Of a stretch of DNA of 64,000 nt, positions 27,601 to 36,582 are shown piece after piece. The notes beneath the pieces were generated by a model. The model searched no databases and was not told the DNA's origin. It saw only the letters and a list, made by a program, of their open reading frames with translations. The position numbers were made by a program, and so were the translations under genes. The first letter of the stretch is position 1; every line of letters starts with the position of its first letter. The stretch lies in NCBI GenBank assembly GCA_958433005.1, contig CAUAWV010000005.1:1-64000 (forward strand), written 5' to 3'. The DNA is from an uncultured Collinsella sp. (GTDB taxonomy: Bacteria; Actinomycetota; Coriobacteriia; Coriobacteriales; Coriobacteriaceae).

Positions 27601-27938
27601 CACCATCGTCGATCGCTTCATTATCTTCTGCCTGTGACTCGTCCTTGGACTGCTCCTCCGACTGAACATCGTCGTCGGCCACGGCACCATCACTATCCTG
27701 GTTTACGGCATCCTCGTTAGCAGTGTTGTCTACACCAGCAGACTCACTTGAGGAACCCCCCCCCCATTACAGTTTCCGCGGTAGAAACTGTCTGGGCATC
27801 GTTGGCGATGGCCTGCGAGATCGGGGGCATAACGAGCGACAGTACCAGGCTCAAAACGGAGGCTCCGCACAAAACGCCTGCCAGTACACGGCGCGTCGCT
27901 TTTTTACTCTGCTTAGATTTGTCTGAATTCGCTTTCAT
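24599..27938 (-). CDS. large pilus-tip adhesin, out of frame at a G10 tract (phase-variable or broken)
   Basis: Codons from ATG 27938 (GGGGAGGAG site) give a signal peptide (…SLVMPPISQAIA) and stop at 27744 after a run of ten G. With nine or twelve G the frame joins a further 1,050 residues that end at 24599. That part has an acidic Ser-rich linker, a long Gly/Asn-rich beta-helix region (repeats such as GGVYANGSTINMTGGTISGN), then CnaB/FctA-like pilin domains and the sorting signal LPLSG, a hydrophobic helix and a basic tail. It heads the pilus operon. The intact downstream frame argues against old decay; a sequencing error in the run cannot be excluded. Confidence 0.85.
27756..27765 (-). repeat. 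homopolymeric tract G10 in the adhesin coding strand
   Basis: Ten consecutive C on the plus strand, just after the signal-peptide codons. In this state translation stops four codons later; loss of one G restores GGT TCC TCA and the full adhesin frame. Confidence 0.95.
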
Positions 27939-27965
27939 CGATGTCTCCTCCCCAAGAGACCGCGA

Positions 27966-28398
27966 TCTTGCTCTTTCACTATCAAACGTATCTGCGCAAT
28001 CTGTAATTGCGCTCGTTTAGTAATGCAATTATAACGATTGTTTAAACATCTGAGCAGCAAAACTGACATTTTTGTGCAAGTTCTTAATTCTCTTGACATT
28101 TACTCAGATTTACCTTCGTTTACTCGCTATCTATTTTTTGTTTCTACTGGTAATTGAGTTAGCTATCAGTTTTTTAATAGCATTTTATTTATTTGCACAA
28201 CATTTTGCTCAAGAACAAACATCCTGTGAACGGTCGAAAATCGACCGTGAGCGGTAGGCCATTAACCGGGATGAATATCCTATCAAATTGGTGAGAATAT
28301 CTTAAACCCATCGATGGTTAGAAGCGTAATGTTCTGACGACCATATTTGAATTTTCGCGCAGATTTTCGGTATCAATTCGCCCAAATCGCCTGAGGCC
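27966..28398. promoter_or_regulatory. AT-rich upstream region of the pilus operon
   Basis: Bases about 28020-28215 are strongly AT-rich compared with the rest of the window. On the minus strand a TATAAT -10 lies in CGTTATAATTGC (28029-28040), with no clear -35. A small palindrome CGGTCGAAAATCGACCG lies at 28231-28247. No gene is seen. Confidence 0.55.
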
Positions 28399-28430
28399 GC
28401 CACAAAGGCGCCTGCCCCTTTTGTGGTGGT
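28399..28430 (-). repeat. family A palindrome, copy 2
   Basis: CCACAAAGGCGCCTGCCCCTT-type hairpin (arms CCACAAAGG/CCTTTTGTGG), 13 bases past the HAD gene stop; likely its terminator. Confidence 0.85.
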
Positions 28431-28442
28431 TCTCCCCCGGCG

Positions 28443-29264
28443 CTACAGCAGATGCTCCTCGATAAAGATCGCGATGCCGTCTTTGTCGTTGCTGGCGGTT
28501 ACAAAATCGGCGGCGGCACGGGTGGCGTCGCTGCCATTTGCCATGGCCACGCCCACGCCGGCGTCGGTCACCATGCAGGTGTCGTTATCGGCATCGCCAA
28601 ACACGCAAATGTTCTGGAGCTCCATGTCGTTGAGCTCTGCCACGCGCACAAGGCCGCGCGTCTTGGACACGCGCGGATCCATGAACTCGTAGAGCCGCTG
28701 CGTGGTTTGCAGAGCCGCCGCCTTAACAGTGTCATCGGCAAACGTCGACGCCCGCTCAATCACCCGCGGCATCACCTCGGGCGCCATGGTAAACATCACC
28801 TTGGGCTGCGGCTCGCGCAAAAACTCGGCAAAATCGACCACCTGGTAGGGCACACCGTCGACGCGCGACAGATGCTCGACGCACGCGTTGCTCTCGGGCA
28901 CGTAGAACACGCCGTCTCGGGGGCAGACGGGCGTTGCCGGAAGGTCCGCCATGTGCTTGCAGATGCGCGCGATGGTCTCGCCCGGCAGCGGATAGCTCAG
29001 CTCGTTGATGTCGTGCGCGCGGTCGATGACCTCGGCGCCGCCGCAGCCCACGAGCACGTCCACCAGGCCTTCGATGCCCCAGAGCTCGTACATGGCCTCG
29101 GTCGCGTGGGCATCGCGCCCGGTGCACAGGCCAAACAGCACGCCACGCTCGCGCAGGGCGCGGATCGCCACCACGGTGCGCGGGGACACCGTGTGCTGGC
29201 TCGTGAGCAGCGTGCCGTCGATATCGCAGAGTACGGCTTTGATGTGGCTGAAGGTGGTGTCCAT
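28443..29264 (-). CDS. HAD-family sugar phosphatase (Cof type)
   Basis: A 273-residue cytoplasmic phosphatase of the Cof/YidA class. Nucleophile Asp is in CDIDGTLLTS (near 14-16), motif II in LCTGRDA, Lys in PRVSKTRGL, and motif IV in VFGDADNDTCMV. A C2-type cap lies between. Substrates of this class are usually sugar or nucleotide phosphates and cannot be told from sequence. ATG 29264 has AAAGG upstream. It is flanked by family A palindromes on both sides. Confidence 0.9.
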   Translation of the reverse strand: MDTTFSHIKAVLCDIDGTLLTSQHTVSPRTVVAIRALRERGVLFGLCTGRDAHATEAMYELWGIEGLVDVLVGCGGAEVIDRAHDINELSYPLPGETIARICKHMADLPATPVCPRDGVFYVPESNACVEHLSRVDGVPYQVVDFAEFLREPQPKVMFTMAPEVMPRVIERASTFADDTVKAAALQTTQRLYEFMDPRVSKTRGLVRVAELNDMELQNICVFGDADNDTCMVTDAGVGVAMANGSDATRAAADFVTASNDKDGIAIFIEEHLL

Positions 29265-29352
29265 GGGAGCCTTTCTGGGTTGTGCGGCGGTGTGGGGTGT
29301 GGTCGGAAATGGTGTACATGGTATACCAAGGCGCGGGTGCGGCCCGTCAAAG

Positions 29353-29392
29353 CAAAAACCACCGCAAAGGTGCCTGGCCCCTTTGTGGTGAC
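29353..29392 (-). repeat. family A palindrome, copy 3
   Basis: Arms ACCACCGCAAAGG and CCTTTGTGGTG; it lies 30 bases from family B copy 2, the same A-B pairing as at 19513-19620 but in the other order. Confidence 0.85.
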
Positions 29393-29423
29393 CGGACCCG
29401 CAGGGTGGCCTGACCCGGGGCGC

Positions 29424-29488
29424 AAACCATCACAACATTCGACGTTTTTCGGCAAAATCGCGATTTTCATCGAATGTTGTGATGGTTT
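29424..29488 (-). repeat. family B palindrome, copy 2
   Basis: AACCATCACAACATTCGAC arms around CAAAATCGCGATTTT; directly abuts the MFS gene stop. Followed on the minus strand by GTTTGCG, so it can terminate transcription. Confidence 0.9.
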
Positions 29489-30769
29489 TTACTGCCTTGC
29501 GGCACGATCCAAATGATTTCGTCCAAACAGCAGCAACGCCGCAGGGACCGCCGTCACGACCATGCCTGCCCCCACGAGTGTCCGTTGTACGCCAAATGTT
29601 GCCGCCAGCCACGGGGCAATCGCCAGAGGGGCCACGCCGGCGAACATATTGCCAAAGCCCATGACCGAGTTCACACGGCCAAGCTGCTCGAGCGGTGCCG
29701 TCGTCTGCACAATGGTGTTGTGGAGCGGGTTGACGACACCCCAAGCTATGCCCAGGGCGATCTGGCCGACAAGGGCAACGCCCACGTACGGCGTTCCCAC
29801 GTAAATCAGGCTTCCCACGCCCACGGACATAAGCGCCACGAGCAGTGTTTTAAGGTTGACCAGGCGCGGCGGCAGCCGGAGCGCAACCATAGCGCCCAGC
29901 ACCGCGCCCACGCCCGAGGCCGACGAGAGCCAGCCCATCCACTCAACGCCGACGTGTAGGACATCGCGATAGAAAAACGACTCGAGCGGATCGAAGGCGC
30001 CATAGCCAAAGTTCGAAAGAAAAATGATACAAAACAGCAGGGCGAGGACGCTGTTGGTAAAGACTGTCTTGATGCTGGCTGCGAAGGTAGCGCGGGAGGA
30101 TGCGCTGGGGTTGGAGCTTTGTCCCGCACGCTCCCCTTCCTCTGCTGAATCGGCATCCGCATGCCCGGCGACATGGCTGGTCTGCGGCCTAAAGCCCCAA
30201 CCGGCGACGAGCGCCAGGACGGTAAAGAGCATCATGAGCACAAACACCGCGCGCGACGACGCAGCCGCCGCGACAAAGCCACCCAGCGTGGGTCCGACGA
30301 TGATACTCACATTTGAGAACATGGCGATGGCGGAGTTGGTGTCTTTGAGCTCGACGGGGTCGTTGGTGAGGTAGGCCGGATAGGATGTGGCGATGGGCTG
30401 GGCGAATCCCATCGTAAAGCCCAGAAACACCGCGCCGAGCAGGACGACGCCGGTCGCGCTACCAAAGGCGATGATTGTCGTGCCAGTTGCGAGCGTGCCG
30501 ACGATGCTCAGCAAGAAATGGCGGCGCGGACCCCATGCGTCGAGCGCAGCGCCGCCCGCAAAGGATCCCAGGATCACGAAAACGTTCATGAACAGGACGG
30601 CCAGCGATGTCGCGACGACCGAGGCATCGTCTGCATAGGTGAGTGTTCCGATAACGCCAATAAAATAACTGGTCTGAAAGCCGGTGTAGATGAGAAAGCG
30701 CGTTGCCACCAGGCGTTTAGCCTGCGCGGACAGCGACGATTGAGGTTTTGAGAAAAGAGAGGCGAGCAT
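29489..30769 (-). CDS. MFS transporter
   Basis: A 426-residue protein with about twelve hydrophobic segments in two halves, split by a charged loop near residue 200 (HVAGHADADSAEEGERAGQ). The layout and motifs (FAGGAALDAWGPRR in the loop after segment 2, the motif A position) fit drug or metabolite efflux proteins of the MFS_1/MFS_3 type. ATG 30769 has AAGGAG. Substrate unknown. It is monocistronic, between palindromic repeats. Confidence 0.85.
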   Translation of the reverse strand: MLASLFSKPQSSLSAQAKRLVATRFLIYTGFQTSYFIGVIGTLTYADDASVVATSLAVLFMNVFVILGSFAGGAALDAWGPRRHFLLSIVGTLATGTTIIAFGSATGVVLLGAVFLGFTMGFAQPIATSYPAYLTNDPVELKDTNSAIAMFSNVSIIVGPTLGGFVAAAASSRAVFVLMMLFTVLALVAGWGFRPQTSHVAGHADADSAEEGERAGQSSNPSASSRATFAASIKTVFTNSVLALLFCIIFLSNFGYGAFDPLESFFYRDVLHVGVEWMGWLSSASGVGAVLGAMVALRLPPRLVNLKTLLVALMSVGVGSLIYVGTPYVGVALVGQIALGIAWGVVNPLHNTIVQTTAPLEQLGRVNSVMGFGNMFAGVAPLAIAPWLAATFGVQRTLVGAGMVVTAVPAALLLFGRNHLDRAARQ

Positions 30770-30940
30770 GGAGACTCCTTGTTTCATACGAATGCGGACG
30801 GCGGGCATTCGCCACCGTCTGTCAAATCAATCTATCCGCATGAAACATTAAGGACACATCGAGCCCCTTCTCTCCGTTTTTCGCCCGTCATGAACTACTT
30901 GGTAGATTGTAAGGCATATCCCACACATCCACCAAAGCAA

Positions 30941-30978
30941 AAACCACCACAAAGGTGCTTGGCCCCTTTGTGGTGGTT
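30941..30978 (-). repeat. family A palindrome, copy 4 (likely bglA terminator)
   Basis: Arms AACCACCACAAAGG and CCTTTGTGGTGGTT, then TTTTGC on the minus strand, 27 bases past the bglA stop. Confidence 0.88.
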
Positions 30979-31005
30979 GCGACGTTTACGCTGGTTGAGA
31001 CTTGG

Positions 31006-32711
<1,706 letters not shown>

Positions 32712-32846
32712 GAGGCATGTTGCGGGACGCGCACGGACCGACCCATCGAAACTATGCCGGCTTAAGATATGCGGACGGAGCTGACGGAGACGACGTTTGC
32801 CCAGATAAAACCGACCAAAATAAACCTGTCCCTTATTGGCAGGTTC

Positions 32847-32999
32847 AAAACCATGCCGGTTTACGGGGCAGAACCAGTGCCCCTTGAGCATGCCAGAAAC
32901 GGCAAGGACAAAACCGCAGGTAGGAGGCTTGTCAGTTTACGGAAAAACGGGGTATGGTCAGCACTCACCGTTTCAGCCCCGTAATCCGGCATGGTTTTG
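32847..32999. repeat. 153-bp inverted-repeat element between bglP and bglA (element 2)
   Basis: Arms AAAACCATGCCGGTTTACGG (32847) and the inverse (ending 32999) match with one mismatch. Its interior shares AAAACCGCAGGTAG and GGAAAAA-type blocks with element 1, so the two are related although their arms differ. Just before it, 32804-32840 carries ATAAAACCGACCAAAATAAA, repeated in inverse at 55478-55513. Confidence 0.85.
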
Positions 33000-33044
33000 A
33001 TTTTGGGCAGTCGCTCGGACGAGCGCATGGCATCTAGCCCCTTT

Positions 33045-33078
33045 GAAAAAAACCGGCGGGGCGCTCCCCCCGCCGGCT
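33045..33078 (-). terminator. terminator of bglP
   Basis: GCCGGCGGGG, loop, CCCCGCCGG, TTTTTTTC on the minus strand, 26 bases past the stop. Confidence 0.9.
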
Positions 33079-33103
33079 TGGTACCGAGTCTTTGTCGTTT
33101 GGG

Positions 33104-34543
33104 CTACTTGGCAGCCTCGGGCTTGTAGGTGGCAAACTCGATCGCAAAGCCCACGGCGGCACCCACGAAAGAGGCAACGATAGCCCAGATCATGTGGTTG
33201 ATGCCGTTAACACCGGAGGGGTCGATGAAGGACAGCCAGTTGAAGACGCCCAGACCACCGGACATGTACACCACGGCGCCGGAGAGACCAATGATGAGGC
33301 CGCCCACAGCAGAACCGATGCTGGCGTTGATGAAGGCCTTCTTATCGGGCAGGGCGACACCGTAGATAGCGGGCTCGGTGACACCAAAGAAGAAGGCGGA
33401 GATCATGGCCGGCAGCGCGATACCGCGGAACTTCTCGTCCTTGTTCTTGAGATACATGGCGAAGAGCACGGCGCCCAGCGAGAAGGAGTGGGCGATAACG
33501 GAGCCCAGGATGTAGTCGTGGCCCAGAGTGGACAGGTTGACCAGCGCGATGGGCACGAGCGACCAGTGGAAGCCAAAGATGACCAGGCACATCCAGAAGG
33601 CACCGACGAGGGTGCAGCCCAGGAGGGAGCCGATCATGGGCAGGCCAAACAGCAGCGCGAAGAACTCACCAAGCAGGTTGGTGATGAGCGTGGCGATGGG
33701 GCCAATGACCAGATAGCCAAGGGTGACGGTAACGGTGACGACGATCAGCGGGGTGAAGAACATCTTCATAGAAGCGGGCATCCACTTCTTAACCCAGTGC
33801 TCGAGGGTGGAGCCAAACCAGACCATGAGCAGGATGGGGATAACGGAGCTGGTGTAACCCGAGGCAGGCATGATGAGCGGCAGGCCCAGGAACGTGGTGT
33901 ACCAAGAGAAGGTGCCAGCAAAGCCGAGCTCGACGGAGCCGACAACCTCGCCCGAGGTCAGGGCAACCATGGTGGGATACACCAGGGCAAAGGCGATGGC
34001 CATGCCGTTGAACTCGCTCATCTTGAACTTCTTGGCCGCGGTAAAGCCAAGCACCACGGGCAGGAAGTAGAACATGCCGTCAGCGACGGTGTAGAGCAGC
34101 GTGTAGGCGCCGTCGTTGGCAAAGCTCGGGACCAGGAAGGTAGCGAGCGCCAGCAGGCCCTTCATGATACCGGCAGCGGCGAAGGTGCCGAGCATGGGGG
34201 CGAAGATGCCCGAGATGAGGTCGATGATCACATCGGTAACGCCCTTGGGAGCGGCATCGTCGTCATCGGCGTCGACGGCGCCGCCGTCGCTAAAACCGCC
34301 GGCCTTGAGAACGGCGTCGTAGACGTCCTCGACGATGTTGCCCACAACAACCTGGTACTGGCCGTTGGCGTGCATGACCTTGATGACGTTGGGCAGCTCG
34401 GAGATTGCCTCGTCATTGGCCTTCGACTCGTCCTTGAGCTTAAAACGAACACGGGTAATGCAGTGTGCGACGCATTTGACGTTGGACTTGCCGCCAACCA
34501 GCTCTACGATCTGGGCAGCAAGATCGTCGTATTTACCTGCCAT
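33104..34543 (-). CDS. bglP: PTS beta-glucoside transporter, EIIBC
   Basis: A 479-residue membrane transporter that imports and phosphorylates beta-glucosides. EIIB domain at residues 1-85 with the phospho-Cys in VAHCITRVRFKLKD (near 26), linker rich in Asp near 95, then an EIIC domain of about ten membrane segments with the GVTEPAIYG motif near 385. It lacks the C-terminal EIIA domain found in many BglF proteins. ATG 34543 has GAGAGGAC. A RAT-like site and terminator precede it, after licT. Confidence 0.93.
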   Translation of the reverse strand: MAGKYDDLAAQIVELVGGKSNVKCVAHCITRVRFKLKDESKANDEAISELPNVIKVMHANGQYQVVVGNIVEDVYDAVLKAGGFSDGGAVDADDDDAAPKGVTDVIIDLISGIFAPMLGTFAAAGIMKGLLALATFLVPSFANDGAYTLLYTVADGMFYFLPVVLGFTAAKKFKMSEFNGMAIAFALVYPTMVALTSGEVVGSVELGFAGTFSWYTTFLGLPLIMPASGYTSSVIPILLMVWFGSTLEHWVKKWMPASMKMFFTPLIVVTVTVTLGYLVIGPIATLITNLLGEFFALLFGLPMIGSLLGCTLVGAFWMCLVIFGFHWSLVPIALVNLSTLGHDYILGSVIAHSFSLGAVLFAMYLKNKDEKFRGIALPAMISAFFFGVTEPAIYGVALPDKKAFINASIGSAVGGLIIGLSGAVVYMSGGLGVFNWLSFIDPSGVNGINHMIWAIVASFVGAAVGFAIEFATYKPEAAK

Positions 34544-34572
34544 GATCTGTCCTCTCTTTTCCAAATTTCGAC

Positions 34573-34620
34573 AAAAATATCCCCTACCGCGAGCCGGTAC
34601 CTTGCCCGCAGTTAGAAACC
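34573..34620 (-). promoter_or_regulatory. RAT-like antiterminator site overlapping a terminator, bglP leader
   Basis: The minus strand reads GGTTTCTAACTGCGGGCAAG then GTACC (34596-34620), resembling the BglG/LicT RNA target. Its 3' end overlaps the hairpin TACCG/CGGTA, followed by GGGGATATTTTTG (34573-34598). Binding of LicT would block the terminator. The match to the consensus is partial. Confidence 0.65.
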
Positions 34621-34661
34621 AAAAAGAATTGTTGCGATTGCCGCCGGGCTGGCGGCTTTAC

Positions 34662-35507
34662 TCACTCGGTCTGCGAAGCCGATCGCAGACGGTTGATATG
34701 CATCATCAGATACAAGAGCTCCTCGTCCGAGCAGCTCTGCTTGAACTCTTTCTCGAACACGCGGTTGATGGCGTACGCACACTGGTAGGCCTCGGGAAAA
34801 TCGCGGGCGGCCTGCATAAACAGTGAGGAGTTCTCGGTCTGCGTGCAGCTGCCCTTAACAAGGCGGCGAACCAAAAAGCGCAGGTGCGCAAGAAAGCGAA
34901 TGTAGCAGTACGACGCCGTGTCGAGCGAGCAGCCGAGCTGCTTTTCCACGGAATGGGTTACCTCGTCAAGCACGCGGGTGCTCTTCATGATGAAGTCCAT
35001 GTCCTTGGCGCGGCCCATGCCGTCGACCTCGGCGTTAACGATGTGGAGCGCGATGCTCGTGGCCTCGTTCTGACCCAGCTTGGCGCCGGTGTGCTTTTGC
35101 ACGATGGCGAGCGCGGCCTGACCGATTTCGAGCTCACGCGGGTAGATGAAAGCCACCTCATGCTCGAGCGGGTTGGGAGCGCTGATCTGGTCGTCGTCGC
35201 GCTGAACGGCAAACTGCAGGTGATCTGCCAGGATAAAGGGCAGGCCACCGGACAGCTTGCAACCGAGCTGCTGGGATGCGAAGCAGGCAATGTCGCTTGC
35301 CGCGAGCAGAACGTCGTCGGGAAGTGTGCCGACCATATCCTGCAGGCTCTCGGGAACGTTATAGAATTTGCGCTGGATGAGCGACTCATCGGCAAGCTCG
35401 TAGGGCATCTCGTGAAAACCGATGCCCTTGCCAAAGACAACAACCTCTCGGCCGTCATCGCTGGCGGCGAGAGCAACGTTATTGTTGATCTTCTTTAAAA
35501 TGAGCAT
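34662..35507 (-). CDS. licT: BglG/LicT-family transcriptional antiterminator
   Basis: A 281-residue RNA-binding regulator. CAT RNA-binding domain at residues 1-55 (ILKKINNNVALAASDDGREVVVFGKGIGF), then two PRD domains (about 65-170 and 171-281) with the conserved histidines (SIALHIVNAE, LRFLVRR, LLYLMMHINR) whose phosphorylation by HPr and EIIB sets activity. ATG 35507 follows GAGGAG, which itself lies in a possible terminator stem. It controls bglP and probably its own transcript. Confidence 0.93.
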   Translation of the reverse strand: MLILKKINNNVALAASDDGREVVVFGKGIGFHEMPYELADESLIQRKFYNVPESLQDMVGTLPDDVLLAASDIACFASQQLGCKLSGGLPFILADHLQFAVQRDDDQISAPNPLEHEVAFIYPRELEIGQAALAIVQKHTGAKLGQNEATSIALHIVNAEVDGMGRAKDMDFIMKSTRVLDEVTHSVEKQLGCSLDTASYCYIRFLAHLRFLVRRLVKGSCTQTENSSLFMQAARDFPEAYQCAYAINRVFEKEFKQSCSDEELLYLMMHINRLRSASQTE

Positions 35508-35508
35508 G

Positions 35509-35599
35509 AAAAAACTCCTCGGACATCGGCGCTAGACGACGGGGCGATATTCCTCGTCTTCTATTATGCGCAAGTGATGCCTCCCGAGGAGTAACAAAC
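35509..35599 (-). promoter_or_regulatory. second RAT-like site with terminator in the licT leader
   Basis: GTTTGTTACTCCTCGGGAGG (35580-35599) matches the RAT consensus well at its 5' half. The CTCCTCGG inside it can also pair with CCGAGGAG at 35515-35522, which is followed by TTTTTT and then the start codon; this stem would hide the ribosome site. An inner hairpin GACGA/TCGTC lies between. Confidence 0.65.
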
Positions 35600-35698
35600 T
35601 TGTGAGCACGTGGGCGATTGTAGGATGAAACTTGCATGCAGCGTAAGCCCCATTGGTGCGAAAGTCCGCTGAACGGTAGGAAATCGCCTGTAAACGGC

Positions 35699-35739
35699 AA
35701 AACCACCACAAAGGTGCCTGGCCCCTTTGTGGTGGTTTT
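35699..35739 (-). repeat. family A palindrome, copy 5
   Basis: Perfect arms AAAACCACCACAAAGG and CCTTTGTGGTGGTTTT around TGCCTGGC; 17 bases past the stop of the histidine phosphatase gene. Confidence 0.9.
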
Positions 35740-35755
35740 GGCTGATGCCCCGATG

Positions 35756-36340
35756 TTACTCGCGCGGGGTGCCGTAGGGGTTGTACAAATCTGCAAGAGC
35801 AAATGTGCCGGTAGTAGCATCAAAGTCGAGTTCGAGCACACAGCAGTTGCCAATGCGGTGCTTCATCTTGAGCGGCTCCACGCCCACGCCGCGCATGACC
35901 TGAGCCGCTGCGGCGCCATGGCTCACGCACAACACGCTCTCATGTCCAGGGCGCTGCATGAACTCGGTGATGGTCGCCATCATACGCTCGCGAAACTCGA
36001 CTTCGCCCTCGCCGTCATACTGCTTGTAAAAATCGCCGTACGGCAGGCGCGGATTCAAATCCTCGCTCGCGCCCTCAAATTTGCCAAAGTTCCACTCCTT
36101 AAGGCCCTTGACGCGCTCGTAAGGCTGACCGGGGAACGCAAGCTCAAGCGTGTCGCACGCACGCTCGGACGTCGAACTGTACGCATGGTCAAACGTAAGG
36201 CCACGCCCTCGCAGGGTCGCACCGACAGTTTTAGCCTGCTCGATTCCCAGCTCGGTGAGCGGCGAGTCACACCAGCCCTGCTTGCGACGAAGCAAGTTAA
36301 AGAGCGTTTGACCGTGACGCATAAAGTACAGTTTTGACAT
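35756..36340 (-). CDS. histidine phosphatase superfamily protein (GpmB/CobC-like)
   Basis: A 194-residue cytosolic phosphatase or mutase-like enzyme. The catalytic His is in FMRHGQT (residue 9), with the partner His in CVSHGAAA near residue 148, and Arg/Glu residues in YSSTSERACDT and EWNFGKFEG. Substrate unknown; similar proteins act on phosphoglycerate, alpha-ribazole phosphate or general phospho-esters. ATG 36340 has GGAGG. It is monocistronic. Confidence 0.88.
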   Translation of the reverse strand: MSKLYFMRHGQTLFNLLRRKQGWCDSPLTELGIEQAKTVGATLRGRGLTFDHAYSSTSERACDTLELAFPGQPYERVKGLKEWNFGKFEGASEDLNPRLPYGDFYKQYDGEGEVEFRERMMATITEFMQRPGHESVLCVSHGAAAAQVMRGVGVEPLKMKHRIGNCCVLELDFDATTGTFALADLYNPYGTPRE

Positions 36341-36414
36341 GAGGCCTCCGTGATCGCAATCGTTTGTCAGCGATTATGACACCTTGAGCTAACTTTAAGT
36401 CAAAGCTTTTTTGC

Positions 36415-36449
36415 AAAAACCACCACAAAGATGCCTGTCCCTTTTTGGC
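36415..36449 (-). repeat. diverged family A copy 6
   Basis: Left half AAAACCACCACAAAGATGCC is a family A arm, but the right half (CCCTTTTTGGCAGGTT) matches the family D core, so it looks like a chimera or a decayed copy. Confidence 0.7.
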
Positions 36450-36470
36450 AGGTTATGGCAGCGCAGCGAG

Positions 36471-36568
36471 CCGGTTCCAAGTGCCCCAGGTCGCCCCGAA
36501 AGAGGAGCGACGCGTACTTTGGTACGCGAGCGACGGCTTGAGGGGCGAGATGGGGTGCTTGGGGCCGG
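36471..36568 (-). repeat. 98-bp hairpin after moaC-mobB
   Basis: CCGG..CCAAG.GCCCCA..TCGCCCC on the left pairs with GGGGCGA..TGGGG.GCTTGG..CCGG on the right, with an inner GCGTAC/GTACGC stem (36511-36528). It starts 14 bases past the moaC-mobB stop and may end that transcript. Confidence 0.75.
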
Positions 36569-36582
36569 CGCAGCGTCGAGCC

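Noticed and set aside
24599..27682. Adhesin starting at GTG 27682 as a separate gene
   Set aside because: There is no ribosome site there and the protein would lack a signal peptide; the true start is the signal-peptide frame at 27938.
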